From: Cristatella mucedo
Lineage: Eukaryota > Bryozoa > Phylactolaemata > Cristatellidae
DNA: 64,000 nt
Reading direction: 5' to 3'
NCBI GenBank assembly: GCA_009760855.2
Contig: WPIO01000001.1
Location: forward strand, 9,349,001 to 9,413,000
Below are positions 34,973 through 46,140 of this stretch, in pieces. The translations under genes and the position numbers were made by a program. How positions within the stretch are numbered: the stretch's first letter is position 1; the number at the start of each line of letters is the position of its first letter. Under the pieces are notes generated by a model. That model searched no databases. It worked only from the letters and a program-made list of their open reading frames with translations, and was not told where the DNA came from.

Positions 34973-37900
34973 ATACCAATAATAATACATTTTTACAGCC
35001 CCCTCAGAGAACAGAATCTCTAGGCACACAGATGCTGTATAGACAGCATTACCAAATGATTAGTAGTAACATCCGAAAGCAGCAGGAACAGTGTAAGCAG
35101 GAATATGCACACGAAAGACGAATAGCAAAGACTCACTAAATGATGTGTAAATGTGTTTTAAGCTTCTTTTTTAAATGTCTTCATGTAAGGGGGCGTTGTG
35201 ACTTGCGTTGGTAGTGAGTCTCAAGCTTTGGGAGCATATGAATGAAGTAAAGGCACGGTCTATAACGGTTTTGAGTTTCGTACGAGGTATGGCTATACGA
35301 TTCGAGTCAGAACAGCGGCTTGTACGATTCTTTGCCTGGCAGAGGAGTAGTTCTGTTAGGTAGGCTGAAGCCAGAGAAGGAAGGGACCTAAATGTAAGTG
35401 ACAGAGCCTTGAAGTCGATATGCTGCTTGATTCCGAAGCTAGTTCATGTCGGCGAGAAGTAGTGTGATGTGGCAACTGCAACGCTCACGACAGACAAGTC
35501 TAGCTGCACAGTCTTTCACAATGTTTGATTGCACATGCCGGGAGACTAGCAAGCAGTGAATTATAGAAGTCGAGACGGGATGTCACAAGTGCACGAACCA
35601 GTTTCGGTGATGTATGCCTGTCTAAAAGCAATCCCAAATTTTAGCAATGTTATGCGGCTGAAAGAAGACAGACTTAACTGTAGAGCTGGTGTGGTCGTCG
35701 AATGAAAAGTCACATTGGAGAAGGACACCTAGATTACGTGCAGATATTCAACAGAAGATATGCAGGCGGAGCCGATTTTGAGTGCTAGGTTTTCCAATTT
35801 CTGAATGACACTTGGTTTGCCCATAACTAGTAAGCTGGTTTTGTCGTCATTCAATTTAAGAAAGTTTGCTGCCATCCATGTGCAGAAGTCATCAATACAT
35901 GCAGCAAGGTTGTGTAGAGAATTCAACGTGCTCGGTGGCTAGGAAGGATCAAAGCAAAGGTACAACTGTGAGTGTCATCTGCATAGAAGTGAAAGCCTAG
36001 ATTGTGCTTGGCGATCCCACCGGCAAGAGGGAGAGCATAAACTGTGAAAAGAGGCAGACTGAGTACACAGCGAACCAAGGAGAGAGCCTTGAGGTACCTC
36101 CTACTTAAGTGGCTCCTCGGATGATTTTTGTACGTTCACATCAATACTTCGGAGTCACACACTGAGACAGGGCCAGGACCAGTGCATTGCAGTGCCAGTG
36201 ATGCCCAGACGAGATGCAAGACGTTCAAGAAGGACTTTTTGTTCAATAGAATCGATAGCTGCCGAAAGGTCAAGAAGAGCAAGCAGGGAGAACTTACCCA
36301 AGTCTGCCTTGCTGGGTCTGAGGTCTCAGTATAAGACTTAAGTTGATCTGCCACAACTCGCTCTAGTGTCTTTGATAAGAACATGCGAAGGGAGACTGGA
36401 CGGAAGCTGCCCAAGCTCTCTTGGGTTGGTGTTGCTTTCTTAATTAGTGGCACAACAACGGCTTTTGAAGGGACATGACCTGAGGCTAAGGACACATTTA
36501 TTATGTTATTTATGCATGGCAGCAGCAGATCCAAGCATGGTAGAAGTAGGACAGTGGGAATACGGTCTAGAGGACTAGTAGCTTTCTTTGACTGGTAGAT
36601 GAATTTCAGGATAAGGTCACTCGTGGCCTCCTTGAATGAAGACATCCATCAAGACAGTGCCTGGACTCGAGGGACGGGAGTCCTGTGTAGATGTCATTGA
36701 GAGACAGAAGTCCAGATGGGATGCTACCACTTCTCTGATCCTGTCTATCTCGCTGACAAACAAGCTAGAGAAGCTACGATCGGCTAGGTCAACAGAAGGA
36801 TCACGAGGTAAGGAGCTAACCTGAGAGCAGTTAAGGAGATGGCTGATGGTAGACATCAGCCTTTTTGGATTTTGTATCTGCGATTCAACAATATTTTTAT
36901 AATAATAATAATAATAATAATATTGCACTTGATAAAGCGCCCTCAGAGAACTTAATCTCTTTCTAGGCGCTTTACATTTGCTGCAAAGTGATACGCAATA
37001 GAATAGTAAGTAAAATCATGCTTGAAAAACAAACAAAATGAATAACATGGTTAGGGGTTACATGCACTGGGTCAGCATGCAAATGTGGTTAGTGGCAGCA
37101 CGAACAGTGTCAGCACGCATAAGCACATCGAGGACGAATCACAAGGACCCACTAAATGCTGTCCTAAATAGGTATGTTTTTAAGTTTCTTTTAAATGTGG
37201 TCAGGTCAGGGGATGTTCTGATGCAGGTCGGGAGGGAGTTCCAGGCTGTGGGAGCATACGAGCTAAATGCACGGTCTCCAAAGGATTTAAGGTTTGTACG
37301 AGGTATTTCTAGACTGTTGGATTCCGAAAAGCGAGTGGTACGATGCTTTGCCTGATGGGGTAGTATATCTGAAAGATAGGCTGGAGCCATAGAATGAAGA
37401 GACCTAAAAGTGAGCGACAAAACCTTGAAGTCAATACGTTGCTTGACTGGTAACCAGTGCAGGTCGGCGAGAAGTGGAGTAATGTGGCAACTGCGACGCT
37501 CACGACAGACAAGCCTAGCTGCAGAGTTTTGCACCAGCTGCAATCGCCTGATCGCACATGCTGGTAGGCCAGTAAGCAGTGCGTTGCAGAAGTCGAGACG
37601 AAATGTCACGAATGCATGGACCAACTTGGACGTGGTATCCTTATCTAAACAAGCCCTAATTTTAGCAATGTTATGAAGCTGAAAATAGGCTGATTTGACT
37701 GTGGAGCTGATGTGGTCGTCTAACGAGAGGTCGCTTTGGAATATGACACCTAGATTTCGAGCTGATGCAACTGGAGATATGCTGGCAGAGCCAATTTTGA
37801 AAGTCAGCCTTTCCAATTTCTGAATAACACTAGGTTTGCCCATAACTAGTAAGTTAGTTTTATCATCGTTTAGTTTTAGAAAATTTGCTGCCATCCATGA

Positions 37901-38365
37901 TCGGATGTCATCAATGCATGCAGCAAGTGAGTTGAGAGAATTTGAGGTGCTCGAAGGCTGGGAGGGATCAAAGCAAAGGTACAACTGAGTGTCATCCGCA
38001 TAGAAGTGAAAGCCTAGATTGTGCTTGGCAATCACATCAGCGAGAGGGAGAGTATAAACGGTGAAAAGGACCGGACCTAGCACAGAGCCCTGAGGTACTC
38101 CATATTTTAGAGGTACTTCAGATGATCTTTGTCCATTCACGTCAACACTCTGGAGTCTCCCACTGAGATAGGACCTGAACCACTGCAGAGCAGTGCCAGT
38201 GATGCCCAGGCGAGATTTTTGTTGAAGCTAGACTTTGCCTTTGCTAGGATCGACTGGTGTGATCTACACACAGTAAGTAGTCTGTATGCCTGACGATGGA
38301 CAGTCAATCCTGATCTTGTATATGCTTTCTCAAGCTTTCGCTTAGTAGACCTAGCTAGTTAATGT
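34973..38365 (-). mobile_element. Old LINE-1 relic, interrupted by a younger LINE-1
   Basis: The older element is 34973-36893 plus 38221-38365 on the minus strand. The tail is near 34980-35040. C-terminal sequence follows, then 35729-35926 (WMAANFLKLNDDKTSLLVMG), 36136-36645 (PLDRIPTVLLLPCLDLLLP and FRPVSLRMFLSKTLERV) and 36617-36890 (IVESQIQNPKRLMSTISHLL). The frame continues across the insertion as LEKAYTRSGLTVHRQAYRLL and SILAKAKSSFNKN. This is the linker between endonuclease and RT plus part of RT. Inactive. Confidence 0.85.
36899..38215 (-). mobile_element. Young LINE-1, 5' truncated, open RT frame
   Basis: The best-preserved LINE. On the minus strand it is open from the truncated 5' edge (KSRLGITGTALQWFRSYLSG) through 37139: YGVPQGSVLGPVLFTVY, then HFYADDTQLYLCF with the catalytic Asp pair, WMAANFLKLNDDKTNLLVMG, HWLPVKQRIDFKVLS, SFGDRAFSSYAPTAWNSLP, and the end FRTAFSGSL. 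The 3' UTR, hairpin tail (CTAGAAAGAGATTAAG, TTCTCTGAGGGCGC) and an ATT repeat follow. A 'ttttt' run flanks both sides (36894-36898, 38216-38220). It lacks endonuclease and the RT start, so it is dead on arrival. CR1/L2-like is inferred from these motifs. Confidence 0.9.
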
Positions 38366-38574
38366 CTGACGCTTTAATTTTTAGTTTAACGTTACAAACT
38401 TTATATTATCTCAATCATATTGCTCATATCTAAACAGAAAATAATTGATTGAATAGGCTCGAATCCAGGGCATCATCCTCGAGATTTCGTATCGATAGCC
38501 ACTCATCAAGAGCTTCAAGGCAGGCCAGAACTACAAACTACTTAAACACAAACATTATCGCGTTCTTGATTAAA
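38366..38574. other. Unrecognised stretch
   Basis: Short AT-rich stretch with nothing recognised. Confidence 0.5.
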
Positions 38575-38740
38575 CTATGATGGCATACTAGGTAAGGCGG
38601 TTTCCTTGTATGACCTCGGGACCTAGGTTCGAATCATGCGGTGGGCGATCCTTTATTCCGGCTGCAATTCTGGTGATAGCCATAAAGGCTCCTCTGTCGC
38701 TAACAAAGAAGTCTGTTAAATCAGCTAGTATTTTTTTATC
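38575..38740 (+). repeat. SINE-B copy, near full length
   Basis: Plus-strand SINE-B with box A 'gatggcatactaggtaaggc', box B 'taggttcgaatcatgcggtg', the body 'gtgatagccataaaggctcc' and the end 'taaatcagctagta' with a T-run. It is the counterpart of 9094-9262. Confidence 0.75.
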
Positions 38741-39719
38741 TGTGATGCCCATGCCCATTTCCATGTAATCGAGGCATTGCACGCATTAGCACCTGAAACT
38801 GACTATCCCTAACCAACTGAGGTTTTGCCAGTATATAGTGACGTACTGTTGCAGTTATAATGGTGACAGCAGCCAGGTGACCGTGAAAGTCTGTGCTCGT
38901 GGCATTTGATATGTCGTTAATCTTGAGCTTTTAGTGTGAGCTCATTGTAAACAGTCGGTAGCTCTTTTCTTTAGAGTGGGCAAAGAGCTAATCCGACAAA
39001 CCAATTCTTAATGCATTCTTGCCGGATAACTTGTACGTTTGGAGTACAACAGCAGAAAAGATCAGAAAATTTCATATATCTATTTCTGGAGTTGGATGAT
39101 GACCTCACATAGAAAAATTACAACTTCTCTTATTTTGAATCTCCAGTTTTCGTCACTGCAAATTTATGATGTACCGCATCTGTACAATGTACAATATAAT
39201 TAAAATTTTTCTGCTGTGGACAGAGCTGAGTTAATATAGCCAACAAAGCAGATGCTTAGGAACACGATGCTCGCAAGATAAGGCGTTCGCCACTCTTGCA
39301 TTGAGAGTTAAAAGGCACATACGGTACCTTTTCATTTTGGGTACCGTTTCACTACGTTTGATGATTCGCCAATGATAATAGAAGAAGGACCACAAAAAAA
39401 TGTAGCCTGCTAATAGATGATCAATGATAACAGCAGGACGTTGATGCAATTTACTCTGACTGCTCTCTAGAGAACTCATCTCCTCTTTATGCAGCTGCCA
39501 TTACTGATGCAATAAATACTATTTTTTATTTATATATATAAATATATATATATATATATTTATACACCTTATAAATATTTTTTGAAAACTCGATACAGTG
39601 GCTTCTCTTTTAAGTCCTTAGGCCAAAAGCACTGGGCTCACAGCGATGCTAGTGCTTTCTAATCGAGATAAATACCAATAAAAGCACAGCTTTTTTAATA
39701 GTCACATCTAGTGACTTGA
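38741..39719. other. Unrecognised stretch with (TA)n
   Basis: No gene is recognised. An AT/TA microsatellite runs at about 39530-39563. Confidence 0.55.
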
Positions 39720-39845
39720 ACGTGAAGATATAATACACTCAGGTATGTCGAACAGTTACTGAACACGGCAGCTATGAAGAGCGCCATCAAACCAAAAGAT
39801 AACCAGTCCGTATCCATAGCGTAGAGTAGTCTATTCGATAGCCAC
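39720..39845. repeat. C1 unclassified dispersed repeat
   Basis: 'actcaggtatgtcgaacagt', 'actgaacacggcagctatga' and 'tatccatagcgtagagtagt' match, in the same order and spacing, the stretch at 42170-42275. No tRNA head, LINE tail or coding signature is seen, so the class is unknown. Confidence 0.5.
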
Positions 39846-39999
39846 GGATGGCTAAACGTGTTATAGCTGCAGTCACAGGCAAACCTACAGTGAATCTCAA
39901 ATCACACGACATCGTACTCCAGATTGGTTCATCTAGCACAGCTCCAGTCATGTCTGCCCATACTTTGGGCAAGTATTACAAAACAACTCACCAAGGGAT

Positions 40000-40640
40000 G
40001 AGCCCATTGCGTCAACTGTCAAGTCGACCGGCTTTCAGCTAAGGTAATCTCCAACATTAAGGCCTGCTTAGACAAGTGCACGACAGTCAAACCCGTTAAT
40101 GCGTTTGTGATACCGCGTCTAGATTGCTAAAAATCCCGTTAGACTCCCTGACTCCCTGCCTTTGCCCTTAATCATCTGCAATCGGTGACAGACCGAGCAG
40201 CCCGGCAGGATGGGAATCAGCGGAGTGGGTTCCATTTCAAACCACTTCTACCAGAGCTTCACTGGCTCCATATCAAGCAACGAATCGACTTCACAATCCT
40301 TTCGAGGGCCGTCAGATCGCTTCGCACTCTCTTGCACTGGCCTAACTGTCCGTGAACTCGTTGCTCCTCCAGTTTTCTCCTCTCTCGTACCGCACTTTTG
40401 CTTCCAGTCGATTCGAGTTCCTCGCACTAAATTAAATTCTTTGCTATCTGCTCTCCAGTTCGTTCATACCGACATTCTAATTTTGCTTCGGGTTTACGTC
40501 ATGACCTACAATGACCTTGCATAATTTAAGACTCAGATACACAGACACGTATCTCATCCACTTAGCTTTTCTTTCGCTCCAGTAAATGTCTTTTTCCTTT
40601 GTGCGTTGCGTTTTTACCTTTAAATGAGCCTGTGCAAGTT
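40000..40640 (+). mobile_element. Old LINE-1 relic
   Basis: Plus-strand pieces include 'ctttcagctaaggtaatctc' with 'gcctgcttagacaagtgcac' (the 'QLHNIAKIRACLDKD' equivalent), 'cttcactggctccatatcaa' (LHWLPVKQ) and 'gttcctcgcactaaattaaa' (VPRTKLNS). Frames are broken and no clear tail remains. Confidence 0.6.
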
Positions 40641-40756
40641 GCTAGTCGGAGATCCTGCTAACCGGCGGCCCTGGGCCGTCTTATTGTGTACTTTATTTAG
40701 CATGCTGGCCCAAGCATGATAACTTTATTCTTCTGCACGTTTTCAAGCCACCGGAT

Positions 40757-40825
40757 TTAGTGGTTGAGTGGTTAGAGCGCTTCGCGACCATTAAAGAGTG
40801 CTCGCTACCTTCGAGGCGCATGCTG
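40757..40825 (+). repeat. Possible tRNA-like SINE head
   Basis: 'agtggttgagtggttagagc' fits a box A of Ser/Leu-tRNA type and 'gctaccttcgaggcgc' sits at about the box B distance. It runs straight into a CT microsatellite. No 3' acceptor half is apparent, so it is more likely a SINE scrap than a tRNA gene. I see no second copy. Confidence 0.3.
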
Positions 40826-40826
40826 T

Positions 40827-40828
<2 letters not shown>

Positions 40829-40916
<88 letters not shown>
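40829..40916. repeat. (TC)n microsatellite
   Basis: About 88 bp of nearly pure TC. Ser-Leu and Arg-Glu frames through it are artefacts. Confidence 0.97.
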
Positions 40917-40917
<1 letters not shown>

Positions 40918-41989
40918 TGCAGCACGCGGCACGTTCGTCGAGGTGCTGCTGACACGCTCAGCACGACCCTTCGTATCCCTTCGCATCTCTTCGGTAGAAG
41001 GAAGGAGCGCGAGAGCACAGCCTTAAGGATGGGCATTGCAGCAGACTTCCGGACAAAAATAAACGAGGGCAGAGCGGAAGCTGGCCGCTGCCGATACGCT
41101 CGCATGTGCCGAATGCCTAGAGAGGTCAATACACGAATGCCCACCAGCGCGCGCTCCTCGCTGTCTTCTGCATGGTGTTCGCAACGCTATTCAATCATGG
41201 GCAGCTTAGTCGTGATTACTTTTAAAAAATACACCTATCGCGTCATTGTGGATTTACATTGCCCGAGTAACTCTGCATCGACTCGGGAGCTAATCGACGG
41301 CTTCGCTTTGAATTCTCGCGGTCTTTAACGCCCTGAGCCGACAACGACTCGACGGACAGCGTGCGCATGGTAAAAAGCATGTGCATGTGCATTCTGCTGC
41401 GATGCCAAGTTAATCTTTCGTCGTGACAGTACAATCGCCGCAGTTGCAAATGGCGAGCAACGAACACTAAACGCTGCTAATACTGACCACTCGTCATTCT
41501 CGCGGTCATTCTCTGCTTTAGCGGCAAGTAAACTTGCCGAGAATTGCAACGCGAGTCAGTCGACTAGCGTTACAGTACGGAGGACTCTGGTACAGGCTGC
41601 AGTCAGTTGGTTTCCGGGAAGTCGACCGCGGCTGCGGTAGTTAGTACTGCAACGTCCCGCCATTACGACCTTGAGCTTATTCACGGATTTGAGCTCGAGA
41701 CCGCTTACGAAATAGCCGCGATTAGCGGGCTTATGTGCGGGGCAATATTCATTTATTCGACCTAATTTATGCATCATTCTTGCGCACATATTAAAATAAT
41801 TTTGGAATTTGAGATATTAGGACCGATTGCGACTATTCCTGTTGACGCTAGAAGTCTGCGCTTTCGAGTTTCCTGCTGTCACGAACTCATGAAGCGGCAA
41901 CTGAAAGACAATTTCTTCATAGAAAGCACTGCGGATGTAAGGAATATATCTTGCAGATTCATGAAAGATACTGGTAAAGCTAGCACCTA
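40917..41989. other. Unrecognised stretch
   Basis: No gene or repeat is recognised. Confidence 0.5.
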
Positions 41990-43460
41990 GAAGCACTGCT
42001 AGCGAGTCGTAGATGCGGCACCGTTACAAATGGGTGCATAGGCGTCCACGCCCGGTCAGAAGCAGATCGCAAACCCAGAGCTCGTAACGGTGCTAGTATC
42101 AGTCAATCAGTCACGAATGCCGGTGAAGGCCTGTTCCTTTTAATCGCGGCTGGCGACTTGTCGGTGCAGCACCAATGCACTTAGGTATGCCGACAGTAGC
42201 GGAACACGGCGGTAATGAAGCGAAAAGACCGAGATACCGGTTCCATATCCATAGCGTAGATATGTCTGTTTGACTGCGACTATGAGTTGCAGGCACTCAG
42301 CAGTGCCCATGACCTACAGCTACTCTCGTAAGGGTCAGTGACTTGGAGTACAACTCAGCTCCACTGCCAGGGTGCAAATTTCCGGAGCATAACTGATTAC
42401 CTTTTACACGCCTTCTGCATTTTTGCTGCATTGGCCATGGACAGTGGTATAATCGGTAGCCAACCATTATAATTCAGGAATCTCTAATGATGAAAATTAG
42501 TCGCTAAATGGCGGATTTAGCACGCTACCATTTCAGCTCCCATACGTGCCGGTATGCCGATGGCAGCGACCACGGCAGCAAACAAGAACGCCCATAGCTT
42601 GATAACTAGCACATGTCAATAATCTAGATTGTTGTATTCAAAAGCCACAAGGGGGAGTTCATGTGAACAGAAGCAGATACGATACGTTACTAATTAGCCA
42701 CCGCTTGGTATCGCTCCGTGTGCGGTCTCAGCAGTGGATTATGGAACTAGCACGCTCCTAATTCAGGAACCACTAGTAATCTCAAGCAAAGTCTCAATCT
42801 GATCGATTTAGCAGGCAACAATTTTACTGTTTGCAGCCAGAATGAACACATGAAAATTCACTTTTGACAACTGAGTTCTTATTCCGTCTGGAAAAGTTTT
42901 AACGCCCCGGCAGGTGTCCGTAATGGTGTTTCGTAAGCACTTCCTGCGTGCTTGAGGCAGGTATCCCTAAGACACTGCGTTCTTCAAAACTAAATAGCCA
43001 TGGCGTACGCAGTATGCCATGGCTTCGAAGGAGCTGGATTTACAAAGTCCGGTCTATCGGACTGCCTCTGAGAGCAGGTAATTTGCCGGCGGTACTCCTG
43101 GTGAGAAACCAGCAGTACTAAAACGCTGATTGCTAAACCAGTCAGCTTGTGACAGTTGAGGGAGTTTATCAGCATTTTCTGAGTTTTGAATTAGTAGGAA
43201 CGTGATATACATCGCTATCTATGGTTTGGACCTCATCAGAAGCCATCTGAAATAGTGGCTAATCAGTTGCACGTTGTCAAGAACTCTTTGTAGCGGCCCC
43301 TGAACTTTAAGTCTTTTGCCTAAAACGGCCTGCGAAAAACTGGCACCAGCCTGGCGGAGGCCGCGTGACCAATACCATGTGACTGGCGGAGCTGACGTCT
43401 TGATGCAAGGCTAGCGAGTCGTAGATGCTGCACCGTAAACCGTGCATGCCTCCGGTAGCG
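41990..43460. repeat. Cluster of C1/C2 unclassified repeats
   Basis: 'gctagcgagtcgtagatgcg' at about 41998 recurs as 'gctagcgagtcgtagatgct' at about 43411. 42120-42300 holds a C1 copy (see 39720-39845). 42470-42620 and 42755-42860 share a C2 unit with 'aattcaggaa' and 'gatttagca'. The copies are short and diverged. They look like pieces of one or two older elements without recognisable coding sequence. Confidence 0.45.
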
Positions 43461-43689
43461 ATGCAGGGCCGCAAGAACGACCATATCCTAATGTGGTGAG
43501 TCTATGCCCTGGCGTTGATTTATTCCACAACCACAGAGGGCCAAATCTGCGCAGTAGCGTCCATAGCAATCAACTACCGTTCAACTCCAAGCCCAATGTA
43601 AAACTTACTCACCACTGTTACAGGAGCCTTTTTGATTACGATTAACCGCAGCTTACGACCTTTCTAGTTCCTAATGCTTATTATTCAGA

Positions 43690-44220
43690 TACTGCTAATG
43701 TTATGGCTCTCCATCTGCAACTCCACGAAGCCATATAGACTATGTGGGTGTTACGCAGGAGAGTTTTGTATAGCGCACTTACAGCCTAAGCGGCTTTTGG
43801 TACGCATTCGGTAGCCAACAGACTTCGTCTCACGCAACAAAGAGAAAGTGAGAAGCATAGCAGAGTCAGGAGAGCAGTTGAGGTAGTGAGTAGCATGGAA
43901 GTGGCAGCTCAGGACCGCTGAAAAGGATGAGCCATAGTCGGAAGCAGGAGAGTAGTTGTCATTACATAAGAATTGTGAAAGCGAGTTCCAGAGTCTAGGA
44001 CCTGCATAGCTAAAGCTTCTGTCGCCAACTGTCTTTAAGCGGAGGAATGGAACAGCTAATTTATTGTCCACACAGGACCTGAGGGCGCGAAGAGGCTGAA
44101 ACTGGTGCAGCAGTTCAGCTAGGTACGAAGGAGCCAAGCCGTAGCGGGTCTTGTGGGTCAGTGTAAGAACTTTAATAATCTCAGACTTGGTTTTAATACA
44201 CAAGCATTCTTAATTGCTGT
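43690..44220 (-). mobile_element. LINE-2 C-terminal relic
   Basis: Minus-strand frame 43751-44203 is open for 150 codons: IIKVLTLTHKTRYGLAPSYL, then LAVPFLRLKTVGDRSFSYAG and PRLWNSLSQ, a CR1-type LINE C-terminus. The frame goes on with SVGYRMRTKSRLGCKCAIQN. That extension is repeated in the copies at 25.0 and 32.1 kb. The 3' flank ('gcgctatacaaaactctcct' on the minus strand) is shared with the 25-kb copy. No RT core remains. Confidence 0.75.
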
Positions 44221-44394
44221 CGCCCAATGCTATCGCCGCCATGTCTGTGTGCATCGGGGCCAGCTGAGCTGCGATGCAGCAGCTTACTCCACTAGTATTG
44301 GTCACCCGGCGCGAGGACTAGCACCATTACGCTAGCTGCTTGTCCAGTGAAGAGCCAAGTTCCGGAGCAGCTACACGCACGCCGAATGCTTCCT

Positions 44395-44545
44395 TTGTAT
44401 AATTCTCTAAGAAAACCTATCTCTATTCAGACGCTCTTCAAATATACTGCAGTTTGTATGTCGAATATGCTCGACCCCACGGCCTTGGTCCTTAAAGGTC
44501 TTTAAATTTCAACACTCGGCCATGCTAGGTGAGTTCGTGGAAGTA
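44395..44545 (-). repeat. SINE-A copy, degenerate
   Basis: The plus-strand text 'gtataattctctaagaaaac' and 'ctattcagacgctcttcaaa' is the reversed tail; 'gctcgaccccacggccttgg' is the box B side. The head is poorly preserved. Confidence 0.5.
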
Positions 44546-45465
44546 TATATCTCTGAATAACTCTTACGACGTCGTCATTTTAGCCGGTTTAATCGACAGT
44601 GTCGGTTGCTGCAGTATATTAGAGTGTCCATCATAAATGCAATTGCATTGCTGACAGACGAGTAAGTCGTTGTCCACGCCAAAAGTGCGAAGACCTCTCT
44701 CGCTACAAGGTGAGCGTCTGTAAATACCATCTATCTACAGGAGGAAATCTAGATACCGGGTGTGGTAGATTTGGGTCAATTACTCGCCGAAACCTTTGAT
44801 GCCGCTTCATTTTGGTTCCGTTCGTGAGCGTGGTTTTTTTTAGACTAAGCATTCCAAAGCAACGATGTCTATCCAAAGAGAGCATCTTATAATGGCGGTA
44901 GACGAATTGGACCGTTGTCCGATCCGCATAGACACATTGTATTTCCTCGTTATTTGCTGCGAAAGAGCCCCTAGGTGTAGGATGCCTCTTTGCTTATGCG
45001 GTTTAGTTAGCTGCTTGCGTGAGCGAGCCCTACCGAGGATGCCAATTCATACCTGCAGCGACGGCAACCGTAAACCGACGGCTTCCGACCGTGCACGCGC
45101 GAAGTGTCTATTCTGTGTACACGCTTACCCTAGCGGCTGGGCTCGCCGCCGCTCCGTGGCAGAGGATCAGCAGAAGGCGCCCGGCCCCGCGCAAGTCGGC
45201 CGCAGGTCGCCTGCGGTTGGCGCTATATTCAAACAGCCAGCCTTTGCCACAATCCACGCTCAGCAGTCCATGGACGCTGCGATGTCATCTACGTAGCCAG
45301 TGCCTTGCGATGAGCTAAGAACAGTCGGGTATTTGGACTCGAAGCCGGATATAGGTCGTTATAAAACGTTGTACAACGGCTTCTGCGCTAATTTACTAAG
45401 GCCGCAAACGCAGAGCTGTTTGTTAGCCGCACCAGTCCTTGCCGACACGTGACGCACACCGGCGG
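44546..45465. other. Unrecognised stretch
   Basis: No gene is recognised. A 143-codon plus-strand frame (44865-45296) overlaps a GC-rich patch and has no signature. Confidence 0.45.
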
Positions 45466-45550
45466 AGCCCTGAGCGATTACGATTTGCGGCTAGCGACTC
45501 CTGGATGCAGCATCAATGCGCGCAGGTACGCCGACAGCTGCGGAAAGCTG
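45466..45550. repeat. C1 repeat copy
   Basis: 'gcggctagcgactcctggat' and 'aggtacgccgacagctgcgg' match 'gcggctggcgacttgtcggt' and 'aggtatgccgacagtagcgg' at 42.14-42.2 kb. Confidence 0.45.
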
Positions 45551-45559
45551 CGGCAGAGA

Positions 45560-45720
45560 AGACTGTCCGCAGCATCATTTACTCTAAAGAATTCGTCAAA
45601 GCATCCAACATCGAATGTCTGCAAGGGAAGCATTCGGTCTATCAGTCGCTGCACCGGATTCCGGTGGTTTAAATGTAAAACACAGCTGGGAATCGCCCGA
45701 AGCGTAGACGCGATAGCCGG
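45560..45720 (-). mobile_element. LINE RT fragment (catalytic region)
   Basis: Minus-strand translation has GYRVYASGDSQLCFTFKPPE and then NASLADIRCWML. This aligns with the 'YADDTQLYLSFKPP...LADI..WM' block of CR1/L2-like RT, but the catalytic ADD is disrupted to ASGD. A frame shift follows (DEFFRVNDAAD). It differs from LINE-1 and is probably LINE-2 or a relative. Confidence 0.6.
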
Positions 45721-45989
45721 CCCTCTGGGCCTGAGTAACTTTTCGCAGAGGCTTGGCGTAATGGAGGACAGCAAATGGCTGAGAAAGGAACTGTCTGTCG
45801 AACTTCACTGGTGACGGGTCTGCTGGGTGAGACGCGACATCGCACGACACGGATTTAACGCGATCAAACGAGTACGACCCGAGAGCCACGCCGCCAGCGC
45901 CACTTCATCGAGCCCTCCGCAGGGGCTCGCCGCTCTCGATGATCCTTTGCTGATCTCCACCGCGATTGCCGCGACTCTGGAAAAAACTG

Positions 45990-46140
45990 TTCGTGCCCGT
46001 TAGATCGGCTATCGCTTCTATGCTGACGGTACGCGGCTGCATTTGTCATTTAAATCATTAGAATCGGTATGGTCGGTTCACTACGATATCAATCGTTTCA
46101 TGTTGAGGGATGTTAAAAATCTGCATCTCTCTTACTGATA
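45990..46140 (+). mobile_element. LINE RT fragment, inverted relative to the last
   Basis: Plus-strand translation reads IGYRFYADGTRLHLSFKS, the same RT block with the second catalytic Asp changed to Gly, then SVHYDINRFML. It faces away from the fragment at 45560-45720 and covers the same part of the domain. Confidence 0.55.
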
